Shown here in pieces: positions 26,766 to 35,493 of a DNA stretch of 64,000 nucleotides. The DNA is from Dyadobacter linearis (GTDB lineage Bacteria; Bacteroidota; Bacteroidia; Cytophagales; Spirosomataceae): contig NZ_CAJRAU010000004.1 in NCBI RefSeq assembly GCF_907165045.1, positions 310,001 through 374,000 on the forward strand, given 5' to 3'. A program made the position numbers and the translations under genes. How positions within the stretch are numbered: the first letter of the stretch is position 1; each line of letters begins with the position of its first letter. The notes beneath the pieces are model-generated. The model worked only from the letters and a program-made list of their open reading frames with translations, was not told the origin of the DNA and made no database searches.

Positions 26766-27806
26766 TTAAGCTCCTTCGAATTGCCGCAGAAAGCGTACAT
26801 CGTTTTCTGTAAATAACCGGAGATCATTGATCCCGTATCGCAGCATCGTAATCCGCTCAATGCCCATTCCGAATGCAAATCCGGTATATTCTTCACTATC
26901 GATCCCGCAATTTTCAAGCACATTTGGATCAACCATACCTGAACCTGCGATCTCTACCCAGCCACTGTATTTGCATACATTGCAGCCTTTTCCTTTACAT
27001 ATAAAACACGTTACGTCAATTTCCGCACTCGGTTCCGTAAACGGAAAGTAAGAAGGACGCAACCGGATTTTGGAATCTTTGCCGAACATTTCCTTGGCGA
27101 AGTGGTACAAAGTGTCTTTAAGATCCTTAAAACTCACATTTTTATCAACGTATAACCCTTCCACCTGGTGAAAAACGCAGTGCGCGCGCGCTGAAATCGC
27201 CTCGTTCCGGAAAACCCTTCCCGGCATAATGGAGCGGATCGGTGGCTTTTGTTTTTCCATTAACCGCACCTGAACATTCGAGGTGTGCGTCCGCAGCAGC
27301 ACATCGTCTTTTACTTCACCTTCACTTTTCGATATAAAGAAAGTATCCTGCATTTCACGCGCAGGGTGGTTATCGGCAAAATTCAATGCGCTGAAATTGT
27401 ACCAGTCCTTTTCAATTTCCGGTCCGTAGGAAACGTTAAAGCCCATTCGCTCGAAAATCTCAATGATCCTGCGCCGCACAATAGTCAGCGGATGCAGGCT
27501 GCCTTGTAAATGGGGAGCAACCGGCAGCGTAAGGTCAATAAGCATTTCCGGATTTGCCGCTTCTGTATTTTCAAGCGTAGCAGAAAATTCCTGAAAACGA
27601 TTCTGCGCCAGGTTTTTAAGTGTATTCAATTCCTGGCCAACTGCGCGGCGATCCTCCTGGGGAATATTTTTAAGTCCGTCAAAAAGCTCGGTTACCGCAC
27701 CTTTTTTACTGATATATTTCAACCTGAATGCTTCCAGCTGTTCTTTGCTGGTCACTGAGGCCGCCTCAATTTCGGATACTAATTCCTTTACCTTTTCGGT
27801 AATCAT
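26766..27806 (-). CDS. pheS: Phenylalanine--tRNA ligase, alpha subunit
   Basis: The 346-residue catalytic alpha subunit of the (alpha-beta)2 class II enzyme that charges tRNA-Phe. The N-terminal coiled-coil arm precedes the class II core, with motif 2 around GRVFRNEAISARAHCVFHQVEG (key residues R-N-E and H-Q-x-E-G) and motif 3 near FAFGMGIERITMLRYG. A Cys-rich CFICKGKGCNVCKYSGW insert, which may bind zinc, is common in Bacteroidota PheS. I start at ATG 27806, where family similarity begins (MITEKVKELV); an upstream extension to 27881 lacks any. The beta subunit gene is not adjacent. Confidence 0.95.
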   Translation of the reverse strand: MITEKVKELVSEIEAASVTSKEQLEAFRLKYISKKGAVTELFDGLKNIPQEDRRAVGQELNTLKNLAQNRFQEFSATLENTEAANPEMLIDLTLPVAPHLQGSLHPLTIVRRRIIEIFERMGFNVSYGPEIEKDWYNFSALNFADNHPAREMQDTFFISKSEGEVKDDVLLRTHTSNVQVRLMEKQKPPIRSIMPGRVFRNEAISARAHCVFHQVEGLYVDKNVSFKDLKDTLYHFAKEMFGKDSKIRLRPSYFPFTEPSAEIDVTCFICKGKGCNVCKYSGWVEIAGSGMVDPNVLENCGIDSEEYTGFAFGMGIERITMLRYGINDLRLFTENDVRFLRQFEGA

Positions 27807-27878
27807 AACGCATTGATTATTGGTGGTAACGATACTCAAAATTGCCACTCCGAGCTGAGCAGGGCGACAAAATGCATT

Positions 27879-27896
27879 CAAAGATAATCAAAGTTA
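27879..27896 (-). promoter_or_regulatory. Two -7 elements upstream of pheS
   Basis: On the minus strand TAACTTTG (27896-27889) and TATCTTTG (27886-27879) are two full TAnnTTTG matches exactly 10 bases apart. Either gives a leader of about 65-80 bases. Neither has a clear -33 TTTG. Confidence 0.45.
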
Positions 27897-27972
27897 GGAG
27901 GTGCATTAAATGGTGACGATAGCTACGTACCGTTTTTAGTCGATTTTTTCCTGCAAGCGACGTTTTTCGGAC

Positions 27973-27992
27973 TACGTAAAATTACGCATTTT
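27973..27992 (+). promoter_or_regulatory. Distal paired repeat upstream of the LytTR gene
   Basis: TACGTA is followed ten bases later by TACGCATTTT. It matches the proximal copy at 28065-28084 at most positions. A single TACGTA lies at 27924 and a single TTACGCTTT near 28003. It is a candidate regulator-binding site. Confidence 0.45.
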
Positions 27993-28064
27993 GCTAAGGT
28001 CGGTTACGCTTTCTGCTTTTCGAATAAAAGGTAACTATTTGATATTAAGAGTATTATATTTTTA

Positions 28065-28112
28065 TACGTACTTTTACGTATTTTATTTGAGGTGCACTAT
28101 TGACTAATTTTG
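28065..28112 (+). promoter_or_regulatory. Promoter of the LytTR gene with an adjoining paired repeat
   Basis: TAATTTTG at 28105-28112 is a full -7 match about 35 bases before the start. TTTA at 28082-28085 is spaced 19 bases upstream of it. Just before that, TACGTA at 28065 and TACGTATTTT at 28075 form a direct repeat with 10-base spacing, placed where an activator would contact RNA polymerase. Confidence 0.5.
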
Positions 28113-28147
28113 AATCAACCAATCAAACATATTAGTCATACGTTCCC

Positions 28148-28546
28148 ATGAAAAATTACACACCATTTATCCGCACCAACTTGGTCGAAAGGACTTACAG
28201 CGACAGCCGTTCTTCAATTTCAGTACAATCAATGGGCCGCACCATCTATTTGACTCCCGACGTAATCACTTTCCTGGAAGGTGAAGGAAACTATACATTT
28301 ATATATACGAACACCGGAAAGAAGTATCTGGTATCCAAAACTTTAAAATCATTAGCTGAGCTGCTCAATCCAAATTTCATGCGCGTTCACAAATCCTACT
28401 TAGTGAATGCCGATTACATCGTTGAAAGAATGGAGGATGACAGAATGCTGAAATTATCCTGTGGTAAAGAGGTAGCGGTTTCGAGAAGAAAGATCAAAGA
28501 GGTTTCCGGATTTCTGGATCACACTTCGCTCCAAATCAGCGCATAG
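28148..28546 (+). CDS. Stand-alone LytTR DNA-binding regulator
   Basis: A 132-residue protein consisting almost wholly of a LytTR domain (about residues 25-125). The domain shows ITFLEGEGNYTFIYTNTGKKYL, the LKSLAELL helix, MRVHKSYLVNADYI and VAVSRRKIKEV, all typical of the beta-sheet DNA-binding fold. There is no receiver domain and no transmembrane region, so it is not a standard AgrA/LytR response regulator. How it is switched is unknown; autoregulation is suggested by the repeated TACGTA elements just upstream of its promoter. It is followed by its own terminator. Confidence 0.88.
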   Translation: MKNYTPFIRTNLVERTYSDSRSSISVQSMGRTIYLTPDVITFLEGEGNYTFIYTNTGKKYLVSKTLKSLAELLNPNFMRVHKSYLVNADYIVERMEDDRMLKLSCGKEVAVSRRKIKEVSGFLDHTSLQISA

Positions 28547-28578
28547 ATCTTGTGAATTAAATTAGTGGGTTATTCATA

Positions 28579-28617
28579 AAAACAGCAGCCATCGCTTGAT
28601 CGAAGGCTGCTCGTTTT
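28579..28617 (+). terminator. Terminator of the LytTR gene
   Basis: AGCAGCC pairs with GGCTGCT, extended by AAAAC against GTTTT with a one-base bulge. Confidence 0.7.
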
Positions 28618-28632
28618 GTTTAAGGGCAATAA

Positions 28633-28709
28633 TTAAATGATTGAATGATTGAATGATTGAATGACTGAATAATTTAACATTCAATCATTCAGTCATTCAG
28701 TCATTCAAA
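28633..28709. repeat. Inverted repeat with 8-bp tandem-repeat arms
   Basis: The left arm (to about 28670) repeats ATTGAATG, and the right arm (28679-28709) repeats ATTCAGTC/ATTCAATC, its complement, around an 8-base A/T loop. It lies between convergent genes and the right arm almost touches the stop codon of the porin-like gene. Confidence 0.85.
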
Positions 28710-28710
28710 A

Positions 28711-29421
28711 TTAAAAAATCTTCAACCCCAGCGTCACCTGCCAGGAACTGATCTTCTGCTTCACATCGCCACTGGCATTTGCGCCGCTCGTTTCGAATGA
28801 AGCTATATTGGTAAAGGAACCTTCCTTTCTTACGTCCAGACTAAAACTCCCCAGATCAAGGCCGGCGCCCAGTTGGTAACCGAATGTTGCCTGAGATAAA
28901 GAATTGTTAAGATCTGATGTGTAGTATTTGAAAGCATCTCTCAATTTCTGATTATCGCCGATACGGAACGAAGTTACCGGGCCAGCCAAAATCCGGAAAG
29001 GTCCGCCTTTCAGACCAATCAGTAAAGGCACATCGATATTGCTGTATTTAATATTAACTGTTTTAGTAACCGGCTGTTCCTTGCCCATTTCGATAATATC
29101 AAAGGAGCCGCCTTTTGTAGAAACCAATACTTCCGGCTGGATAAAAAGCGTGCGGCCAAACCTTGCATAAACCCCACCTACTGCACCTGTTTTTGTATTA
29201 AAGCTTTGTTTTAAATTGTCTTTCACCTCCTGGCCGTTATATCCCAGATATGGATTGCCGGCATCGTCATAACGCGTCGTAAAAACATCTCCCATGGTTA
29301 AGCGCGATAGATTTACGCCTCCTTTGATCCCAAATGCAAACCCTTTTTTCTGTGCCTGTGCCGACCCGACCGCTGCAATGCATAACAAACAAATACAAGC
29401 TACTTTTGTCAGTGTGTTCAT
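28711..29421 (-). CDS. Outer-membrane beta-barrel protein (PorT-like)
   Basis: A 236-residue protein with a signal peptide (VACICLLCIAAVGSAQAQ) and an outer-membrane eight-stranded barrel layout: FGIKGGVNLSRLTMGD near the N-terminus, GAVGGVYARFGRTLFIQPEVLVSTKGG, FRILAGPVTSFRI, and a C-terminal strand WQVTLGLKIF that ends in Phe. This matches the PorT/outer-membrane beta-barrel families common in Bacteroidota. A specific role (transport, T9SS or structural) is not decidable. ATG 29421 is chosen over an in-frame start at 29433. It is monocistronic and converges on the LytTR gene. Confidence 0.78.
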   Translation of the reverse strand: MNTLTKVACICLLCIAAVGSAQAQKKGFAFGIKGGVNLSRLTMGDVFTTRYDDAGNPYLGYNGQEVKDNLKQSFNTKTGAVGGVYARFGRTLFIQPEVLVSTKGGSFDIIEMGKEQPVTKTVNIKYSNIDVPLLIGLKGGPFRILAGPVTSFRIGDNQKLRDAFKYYTSDLNNSLSQATFGYQLGAGLDLGSFSLDVRKEGSFTNIASFETSGANASGDVKQKISSWQVTLGLKIF

Positions 29422-29586
29422 GGATAATATCATTATTTAAGTAAAACCGGATAATAACGCCAAAAAATAAAAAACTATACCTTACCTATATTTTTTTTGA
29501 TTTTGTGGTAGAAACATCCAAATATTCAGGTAAAAGTCTGCATTATTCGTTAATCAGCATATAATTATAAATTAGATTATTCTATT

Positions 29587-30957
29587 ATGGCCAAAGCCAA
29601 GACTGCCTACTTCTGTCAGGAATGCGGGTATAATTCACCCAAATGGGTCGGAAGATGTCCATCCTGCGGAGAGTGGAATACTTTCGTTCAGGAGGTAATT
29701 GAAAAGGAAGATCCAAAAACCGCCGTTGCCTGGAAGTCTGTCAACCTGGCCAGCCGGCCGCGAGCAATTGCAGAGATCGAATACCAGAATGAGCCAAGGA
29801 TCACAACTTCTGACCACGAGCTGAATCGGGTATTGGGTGGAGGTATTGTGCAAGGTTCATTGGTATTGATTGGCGGCGAGCCCGGTATCGGCAAATCCAC
29901 GCTCATGCTGCAAATCGCATTGACACTTGCCAATAAAAAAGTGCTGTACGTTTCCGGCGAAGAGTCGGACCAGCAGATCAAAATGCGGGCTGAACGAATG
30001 TCCGCAAAAAGTGAAAACTGTTTTATTCTCACCGAAACACATACTCAAAACATCTTCCGCCAGATCGACGATTTCAAGCCGGATGTTTTGATCATCGATT
30101 CAATACAAACAATGCAGTCAACCTTCATCGAATCCGGGGCCGGCAGCGTTTCGCAGGTACGTGAATGCACGGCTGAATTCATGAAGTATGCCAAAGAAAT
30201 GGGCGTTCCGGTGTTCCTGATCGGGCATATTACCAAAGATGGTTCCATTGCCGGGCCCAAAGTCCTGGAACATATGGTCGATACAGTCTTGCAATTCGAA
30301 GGCGACCGGCACAATACTTACCGTATTTTACGTACTGCGAAAAACCGCTTCGGCAGCACTTCCGAGTTGGGTATTTACGAAATGCACGGATCGGGGCTTC
30401 GCCAGGTCAGTAACCCTTCGGAGATCCTGATCTCCCAGCGCGACGAACCGGTCAGCGGCATCGCGATCGGTTCGATGATGGAAGGTAACCGGCCGCTTTT
30501 GATTGAAATTCAGTCACTTGTAAGCGTTGCAACCTATGGAACGCCGCAGCGAAGCAGCACCGGCTACGACGCCAAACGATTGCAGATGTTACTGGCCGTA
30601 CTCGAAAAAAGAGGAGGTTTCAGATTAGGCACGCAGGATGTATTCCTGAATGTAGCGGGCGGACTAAAAGTAGAAGATCCAGCAATAGACTTGGCCGTAG
30701 TGGCGTCACTTGTTTCTTCTTATGAAGATAAATACATCCCGCCTTCGATCAGTTTCGCTGCGGAAGTAGGGTTAGGAGGTGAAGTGAGGGCCGTAAATCG
30801 CATTGAAAACCGTATTTCAGAAGCAGAAAAGCTGGGGTTCAAGAAAATCTATATTTCGAAATACAATAGCAAAGGTTTGGATCTAAAAAGAAACAGCATT
30901 GAAATTATTCCGGTAGCGCACTTGGACCAGCTTTTCATGTCGCTTTTCCTGAACTAG
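29587..30957 (+). CDS. radA: DNA repair protein RadA (Sms)
   Basis: A 456-residue RecA-like helicase that promotes branch migration in recombination. It has the N-terminal zinc finger (CQECG...CPSCGEW, residues 9-29), Walker A GGEPGIGKST (about residue 97), the RadA-specific KNRFG motif (about residue 251), and the C-terminal Lon-protease-like domain (VFLNVAGGLKVEDPAIDLAVV). Length and order are typical. The ATG is preceded by an A/T-rich leader. It converges on the lipoprotein gene with only two bases between the stops. Confidence 0.96.
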   Translation: MAKAKTAYFCQECGYNSPKWVGRCPSCGEWNTFVQEVIEKEDPKTAVAWKSVNLASRPRAIAEIEYQNEPRITTSDHELNRVLGGGIVQGSLVLIGGEPGIGKSTLMLQIALTLANKKVLYVSGEESDQQIKMRAERMSAKSENCFILTETHTQNIFRQIDDFKPDVLIIDSIQTMQSTFIESGAGSVSQVRECTAEFMKYAKEMGVPVFLIGHITKDGSIAGPKVLEHMVDTVLQFEGDRHNTYRILRTAKNRFGSTSELGIYEMHGSGLRQVSNPSEILISQRDEPVSGIAIGSMMEGNRPLLIEIQSLVSVATYGTPQRSSTGYDAKRLQMLLAVLEKRGGFRLGTQDVFLNVAGGLKVEDPAIDLAVVASLVSSYEDKYIPPSISFAAEVGLGGEVRAVNRIENRISEAEKLGFKKIYISKYNSKGLDLKRNSIEIIPVAHLDQLFMSLFLN

Positions 30958-30959
30958 GA

Positions 30960-32114
30960 TTAATATTTTGCGTAAAAGCTTTTGAGCTTGCTGGTCAATC
31001 TTTCGTAAATCGGTTTACTGAATTCCACAAAAAGTTGCTGAGGGTCAGGAGGTAACAGCTCCTGACTCTTCGATTTCCGGAGTTGGGCCGGGGTTAAGGC
31101 ACGTTCGTCGCCGTTGAAAGTAGCCCATTCACACATCCAGTTATATTCTCCGTTAAACTTCTCCCGGTTGACTACTTGTTTGGTACTAAAATCGGTAATC
31201 TGCATATCCAGCAATCCGCCAGAAAGTACCGTCTTCCGTATTTGTGTAAATTTTGCAGTCACTTTTCCATATATCGGCACCTTTGTTCGGCCTACCGTCT
31301 TTTCGCCTACTTTGACCGTATCCTTGCTGGTAAAAGTCTCCGTATTCTTTTCAATCATCGTCTGGCCCACCACGAAATCGTCGAACTGAAGTTTGATTAC
31401 GTGATCGGGTTTCAGGTCAATATCGGCGGCTTCTTCCGGCAAGTAGAAGCGGACGAATTTGTTAAGCCGCTTGTTCGTTTGGAGGTATTCATTCACCCGG
31501 TCCTGGAAATACTCATTGCTAAGCTGGTACCGCTTCGAAGTCACAAGTACCTGTTCCACCACCACCTTGAACGATGCCAGTTCGTAAGCTACTTCCAATT
31601 TCTTTTTGTTGTCGTTAAACTCCGGAAGCAGTTCGTCTACTTTCTCAAAATGCGCGTAGGCGAGCCTGGCATTTTCGCGATCGCCTATTTTCAAATAGCT
31701 GGTACCTTCTTTATATCGCACACTCGCTGCATTATGCCTGGCCAGCTTTTCGTCATTTGTAAAATCAACAGGAGTGACCACACTGACACAAGCAGCACAG
31801 GAGCTGATTTCGCGGTAAAGTCTGTTGAGTTTGACGTATGTTTCCAGCTGAGGTTCCCAGTGAAATATATCTTCCGATGTTTTGTGTACTTCAATCACTT
31901 TTCGGTGCTGATCGACGGCCAGCGGATACGCTTGCCTGAGTGCTTCGAGGGAAGCGCCGTGCGAAGGATTACTTTTTATTTTATCAACCGCCCGCAATAC
32001 CGATTCATCGAACTCACCTTTTTTGAGCGACTTTTCAGCTGATTTACAATTGATAAGTAAGAAAATAGAGAGTAAAGTAAGCGTGAGATAGCTGAGCGTA
32101 AATTTTTTTTTCAT
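30960..32114 (-). CDS. Hypothetical lipoprotein with TPR-like helices
   Basis: A 384-residue protein with a lipobox (LSIFLLINCKSAE; Cys about residue 23), so it is probably anchored in the envelope. The first half is helical with repeats that resemble TPRs (AEKSLKKGEFDESVLRAVD, GTSYLKIGDRENARLAYAHFEKV); the second half is beta-rich (KVPIYGKVTAKFTQI, LDMQITDFSTKQVV). CXXC-like SSCAACVS is notable. I do not recognise a named family. A long antisense reading covers it but has no family resemblance. It ends two bases from the convergent radA. Confidence 0.72.
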   Translation of the reverse strand: MKKKFTLSYLTLTLLSIFLLINCKSAEKSLKKGEFDESVLRAVDKIKSNPSHGASLEALRQAYPLAVDQHRKVIEVHKTSEDIFHWEPQLETYVKLNRLYREISSCAACVSVVTPVDFTNDEKLARHNAASVRYKEGTSYLKIGDRENARLAYAHFEKVDELLPEFNDNKKKLEVAYELASFKVVVEQVLVTSKRYQLSNEYFQDRVNEYLQTNKRLNKFVRFYLPEEAADIDLKPDHVIKLQFDDFVVGQTMIEKNTETFTSKDTVKVGEKTVGRTKVPIYGKVTAKFTQIRKTVLSGGLLDMQITDFSTKQVVNREKFNGEYNWMCEWATFNGDERALTPAQLRKSKSQELLPPDPQQLFVEFSKPIYERLTSKLKSFYAKY

Positions 32115-32164
32115 AGAGATAGCGGAACCGAAGAGAGGAATTTGCTATCAAATTACTTAAAAAA

Positions 32165-33079
32165 TCACCTCATTTTGGAGTGTTTCACTAAATACGCCAT
32201 TAGAATAGGGTCGAAGCCTTTTGCAATATCCGCCTCAATGAAATCGATCTTGTACTGGCCGCATTTCAGTTTGAGTTTTGTGTAAAAATCGCTGACAAAT
32301 TCTTTATAAGACGCTCTGACCTGATCGGGCTGTACCTTCACTTTTTCACCCGTTTCAAGATCAATAAATTCATAAGGCCGGTTTTCGAAAGCAAAATCTT
32401 CCTCCGTCTTCTTGTCCGTTACGTGGAAGAGTAAAACTTCGTGGAGGTTATGGCGCAAATGCTGAAGTGCAGAGAAGATCTTGTCCGCATCTTCCAGATT
32501 ATCGAACATATCACTGAAAATAACGACCAGTGAACGTTTGTGAATTTTCTCGGCGATCTGGTGCAGAATTTCCGAAACCGAGGTTTTTTGAAGTGGGCGT
32601 TTTGCCGCCAGCTGATTTTCCAGTTCCAGCATGATCTTGTGAACATGTGAAGGCGTGGATTTAACGGCGGTCTGAATTTCTATTCCTTCTGAAAAGGTAC
32701 AGAGACTTACCGCATCTTTCTGTCTTTGAAGCAAATAGGTGAGACTGGCAGCTGCCATTACGCTGAAAGTCATTTTGCCATAACTTTCTTCCGGGTAATA
32801 CATGGAAGAAGAAGTGTCTAGCAAGATATGGCAGCGGAGGTTGGTTTCTTCTTCATACCGTTTGACGTAAAGCCGATCGGTTTTCGCGAATACTTTCCAA
32901 TCTATATTACGGGTAGATTCTCCCGTATTGTAAAGCTGATGTTCTGCAAATTCGACTGAAAAGCCGTGAAACGGGGATTTGTGTAATCCGGTAATAAATC
33001 CTTCGACGAGCTGTTTAGCGAGAAATTCGAGGTTCCCGAATTCTCTGACTTTGGCTAAATCAAGCTGCCGGTTACTCAT
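32165..33079 (-). CDS. DUF58 domain protein with a VWA-like MIDAS
   Basis: A 304-residue DUF58 protein. The family block TGESTRNIDWKVFAKTDRLYVKRYEEE is followed by a VWA-like core with the MIDAS motif DTSSSM, and a later SDMFDN. In many genomes DUF58 genes sit beside MoxR ATPases and VWA proteins, in systems that help metal-enzyme assembly or envelope function. Here neither a MoxR nor a BatA/BatB gene is adjacent, so this copy stands apart. No transmembrane segment is apparent. Confidence 0.82.
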   Translation of the reverse strand: MSNRQLDLAKVREFGNLEFLAKQLVEGFITGLHKSPFHGFSVEFAEHQLYNTGESTRNIDWKVFAKTDRLYVKRYEEETNLRCHILLDTSSSMYYPEESYGKMTFSVMAAASLTYLLQRQKDAVSLCTFSEGIEIQTAVKSTPSHVHKIMLELENQLAAKRPLQKTSVSEILHQIAEKIHKRSLVVIFSDMFDNLEDADKIFSALQHLRHNLHEVLLFHVTDKKTEEDFAFENRPYEFIDLETGEKVKVQPDQVRASYKEFVSDFYTKLKLKCGQYKIDFIEADIAKGFDPILMAYLVKHSKMR

Positions 33080-33094
33080 TGAAAAAAGTCAGAT

Positions 33095-33550
33095 TTATTG
33101 TTTACCGCGCATTGCGATCACTTTTCCGGATTTTGGGTCAATATGTTCGTAGGATTCAAGTAAGACCATTCCTTCCATTCCTACAACCCTTACAGATACA
33201 TTGGCGACGCCCTGAGTAACTATTCCTAATAATCTTGCTGCTTCTTTGCTTAGGTCGACAATCCTGTTCTTTGCAAATGGGCCTCTGTCGTTAACTCTGA
33301 CAATTACTTTCTCATCATTATTCAAATTCGTCACTTCTAGCATTGTATTCAGTGGATAACTTCTGTGGGCGGCGAGCAGCTGGCTGCTTTTGTGCACTTC
33401 TCCAAAAGAAGTCTTCTTTCCATTGAACCGGCTTGCATAATAAGAAGCATTTCCGGTTTCCGTTTTGCCTAGTTTAACCTGGGCAATTGTTTCAGGCGCT
33501 GCTGCTGCGAAAGCTAACAAGATGAGAATCAGAGTCCGACGATAAGTCAT
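33095..33550 (-). CDS. RlpA-like septal ring protein, double-psi beta-barrel
   Basis: A 151-residue secreted protein with a signal peptide (LILILLAFAAAAPETIAQ). The mature part is a double-psi beta-barrel of RlpA type: GNASYYASRFNGKKTSFGE, YPLNTMLEVTNLNN, and VNDRGPFAKNRIVDLSKEAA with the catalytic-type Asp. RlpA proteins bind or cleave peptidoglycan lacking stem peptides. The C-terminal SPOR domain of the enterobacterial form is absent, so septal targeting by that domain is not expected. It lies 15 bases upstream of the DUF58 gene on the same strand. Confidence 0.88.
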   Translation of the reverse strand: MTYRRTLILILLAFAAAAPETIAQVKLGKTETGNASYYASRFNGKKTSFGEVHKSSQLLAAHRSYPLNTMLEVTNLNNDEKVIVRVNDRGPFAKNRIVDLSKEAARLLGIVTQGVANVSVRVVGMEGMVLLESYEHIDPKSGKVIAMRGKQ

Positions 33551-33814
33551 ATCTCAGGATTTAAGTGGAACATAATAAGGAATACAATCCTTATTTGATA
33601 CGCTTTACCGGATTATTCGTGGGAATTGAATACCCCGGAATTTCAAAAGTAATATAAAAAACGAAGAACCGAACAAAAACTATGGTGAAAGTGCAAACGA
33701 AATATAAAATAGTATAAATCTCAGTCGGGGCAGCGCTAATATGTCAGCGTTTTTTTGTTCGCAGCAATAAACTTTATATTTTAGCGTTTGGAAACCTATT
33801 TAAAACTAAGCATA

Positions 33815-34138
33815 GTGGAAGACAGAGAGCAAATCTACTCCAAAAGGGTTAGGGCAGGAAAACGGACTTACTTCTTCGATGTTCGCTCTACGCGATCTAA
33901 CGATTATTATCTCACCATTACAGAGAGCCGCCGCCATCCTCAGGGAGACGGATTTACGTACGAAAAGCACAAGATGTTTTTGTACAAAGAGGACTTTGAT
34001 AAGTTCGTAGATGCCTTGAAGGAAGCCGTAGATCACGTGAAAACAGAGCTGATGCCGGAAGTTGACTTCTCTCAGTTTGAAGCCAAGGCCGACGAGGTTG
34101 ACGCAGTAGTAGGGGAGTCGGATCTTAAGTGGGACTAA
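33815..34138 (+). CDS. PUR-like DUF3276 nucleic acid-binding protein
   Basis: A 107-residue protein of the DUF3276 family, related to the PUR-alpha single-strand DNA/RNA-binding fold. The conserved core YSKRVRAGKRTYFFDVRSTR, quoted by its first 20 residues, continues into YYLTITESRR and then a helical segment. The family is nearly universal in Bacteroidota and thought to bind nucleic acids. I choose the GTG at 33815, which matches the usual start; a TTG at 33788 would add nine residues. It is monocistronic with a strong terminator. The acidic C-terminus (EADEVDAVVGESD-like) is typical. Confidence 0.82.
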   Translation: MEDREQIYSKRVRAGKRTYFFDVRSTRSNDYYLTITESRRHPQGDGFTYEKHKMFLYKEDFDKFVDALKEAVDHVKTELMPEVDFSQFEAKADEVDAVVGESDLKWD

Positions 34139-34154
34139 AATTTTTACTTTAATA

Positions 34155-34188
34155 TAAAAAGCCTTCGCAATCAATTACGAAGGCTTTT
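34155..34188 (+). terminator. Terminator of the DUF3276 gene
   Basis: AAAAAGCCTTCG pairs with CGAAGGCTTTT around a 10-base loop, followed by T-rich sequence. Confidence 0.9.
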
Positions 34189-34218
34189 GGTTTTTGTACT
34201 CGCTAAATGGTAATTTTG
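34186..34218 (+). promoter_or_regulatory. Promoter of ychF
   Basis: TTTG at 34186-34189, inside the preceding terminator tail, is followed after 21 bases by TAATTTTG, a full -7 match. The leader is about 75 bases. Confidence 0.5.
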
Positions 34219-34299
34219 CAAAAAATTTAATTTAGCAGTCAGGAGTTCTTTGCTTTACAATAAGAAGAGTGCCTGCTATTCACTGCATACTTCTAATCT

Positions 34300-35400
34300 A
34301 TGAGTCTTCAATGCGGGATCGTTGGGTTGCCAAATGTTGGGAAATCCACTCTCTTTAATGCCATTTCTACCGGAAAAGCCGAAGCTGCCAATTATCCATT
34401 CTGTACTATCGAACCCAATGTGGGCGTCGTGACCGTACCCGACGAGCGCCTGGAAATTCTTACCAGCCTTGTCAAGCCTCAGAAAGTAATCCCTACCATT
34501 ATTGAGTTTGTGGATATTGCCGGCCTCGTGAAAGGTGCGAGCCAGGGCGCAGGCTTGGGGAACAAATTTTTGGCCAATATCCGTGAAGTCGACGCTATCG
34601 TGCACGTTGTTCGCTGCTTTCAGGATGAAAACGTGGTGCACGTAGAAGGTCGTGTGGATCCTGTTTTCGATAAAGAAATCATCGACGCCGAACTTCAATT
34701 GAAGGATTTGGAATCGGTTGACAAGAAAATACAACGTACAGAGAAAGGCGCACGCGCCGGTGATGCCAAAGCGAAGGCTGAATTGGAATGGTTGAAAAAA
34801 TATAAATCGACCCTCGAAGCGGGAAATAATGCAAGAAGTCTGGAAATTGACGACGAGACCAAGGAAGCTGTGATCGGCGACCTGCAACTGCTTACTGCCA
34901 AGCCGGTATTGTACGTAGCCAATGTGGACGAAGGTTCAATGCTGACAGGCAACGAATATTCTGAGAAACTGAGAGAAACAGTTAAAATGGAAGGTGCGGA
35001 AGTAATTATCCTTTGCGCCGCTATCGAATCTCAGATCTCTGAAATCGAGGATCCGGAGGAGCACGAGATGTTTTTGGGTGAATATGGTTTGAAGGAATCC
35101 GGTTTGAGCAAACTAATCAAAGCTTCCTATTCACTTTTGAACCTGATCACTTACTTTACTGCCGGCGTGAAAGAAGTACGTGCCTGGACGATCGAGAAGG
35201 GATGGAAAGCACCTCAGGCTGCGGGCGTGATTCACAGTGATTTTGAAAAAGGATTTATTCGTGCAGAGGTTATCAAAATTGCTGATTATGAGCAATATAA
35301 AACTGAGGCCGGCGTGAAGGAAGTTGGCAAAATGGCTGTGGAAGGAAAAGAATATGTAGTTGCCGACGGAGATATTATGCATTTCCGGTTCAATGTCTAA
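34300..35400 (+). CDS. ychF: Redox-regulated ATPase YchF (OLA1 type)
   Basis: A 366-residue OBG-family P-loop protein that prefers ATP to GTP and associates with ribosomes. [16 protein letters not shown] gives the P-loop, [21 protein letters not shown] the G3 and switch region, and NVDEGS replaces the NKxD motif as expected for ATP specificity. A coiled coil follows, then the C-terminal TGS domain ([21 protein letters not shown]). Length is typical. A terminator directly follows. Confidence 0.95.
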   Translation: MSLQCGIVGLPNVGKSTLFNAISTGKAEAANYPFCTIEPNVGVVTVPDERLEILTSLVKPQKVIPTIIEFVDIAGLVKGASQGAGLGNKFLANIREVDAIVHVVRCFQDENVVHVEGRVDPVFDKEIIDAELQLKDLESVDKKIQRTEKGARAGDAKAKAELEWLKKYKSTLEAGNNARSLEIDDETKEAVIGDLQLLTAKPVLYVANVDEGSMLTGNEYSEKLRETVKMEGAEVIILCAAIESQISEIEDPEEHEMFLGEYGLKESGLSKLIKASYSLLNLITYFTAGVKEVRAWTIEKGWKAPQAAGVIHSDFEKGFIRAEVIKIADYEQYKTEAGVKEVGKMAVEGKEYVVADGDIMHFRFNV

Positions 35401-35430
35401 AAACCGGATTTTGTTTTAAATAGAAGCTAT

Positions 35431-35474
35431 AAAAAATGCCCCCAAAAAGTAAAAAACTGATTGGGGGCATTTTT
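35431..35474. terminator. Bidirectional terminator between ychF and frr
   Basis: AAAAAATGCCCCCAA pairs with TTGGGGGCATTTTT across a 15-base A-rich loop; it serves both convergent genes. Confidence 0.92.
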
Positions 35475-35493
35475 ATATACAAGCGAATTGGGA

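Noticed and set aside
27807-27881. N-terminal extension of PheS
   Set aside because: Family similarity begins at the ATG at 27806, and the region holds two promoter-like -7 elements near its edge.
31176-32042. A 288-codon reading on the plus strand opposite the lipoprotein gene
   Set aside because: It is antisense to a gene with a clear signal peptide and lipobox, has no recognisable domain and its composition mirrors the sense codons.
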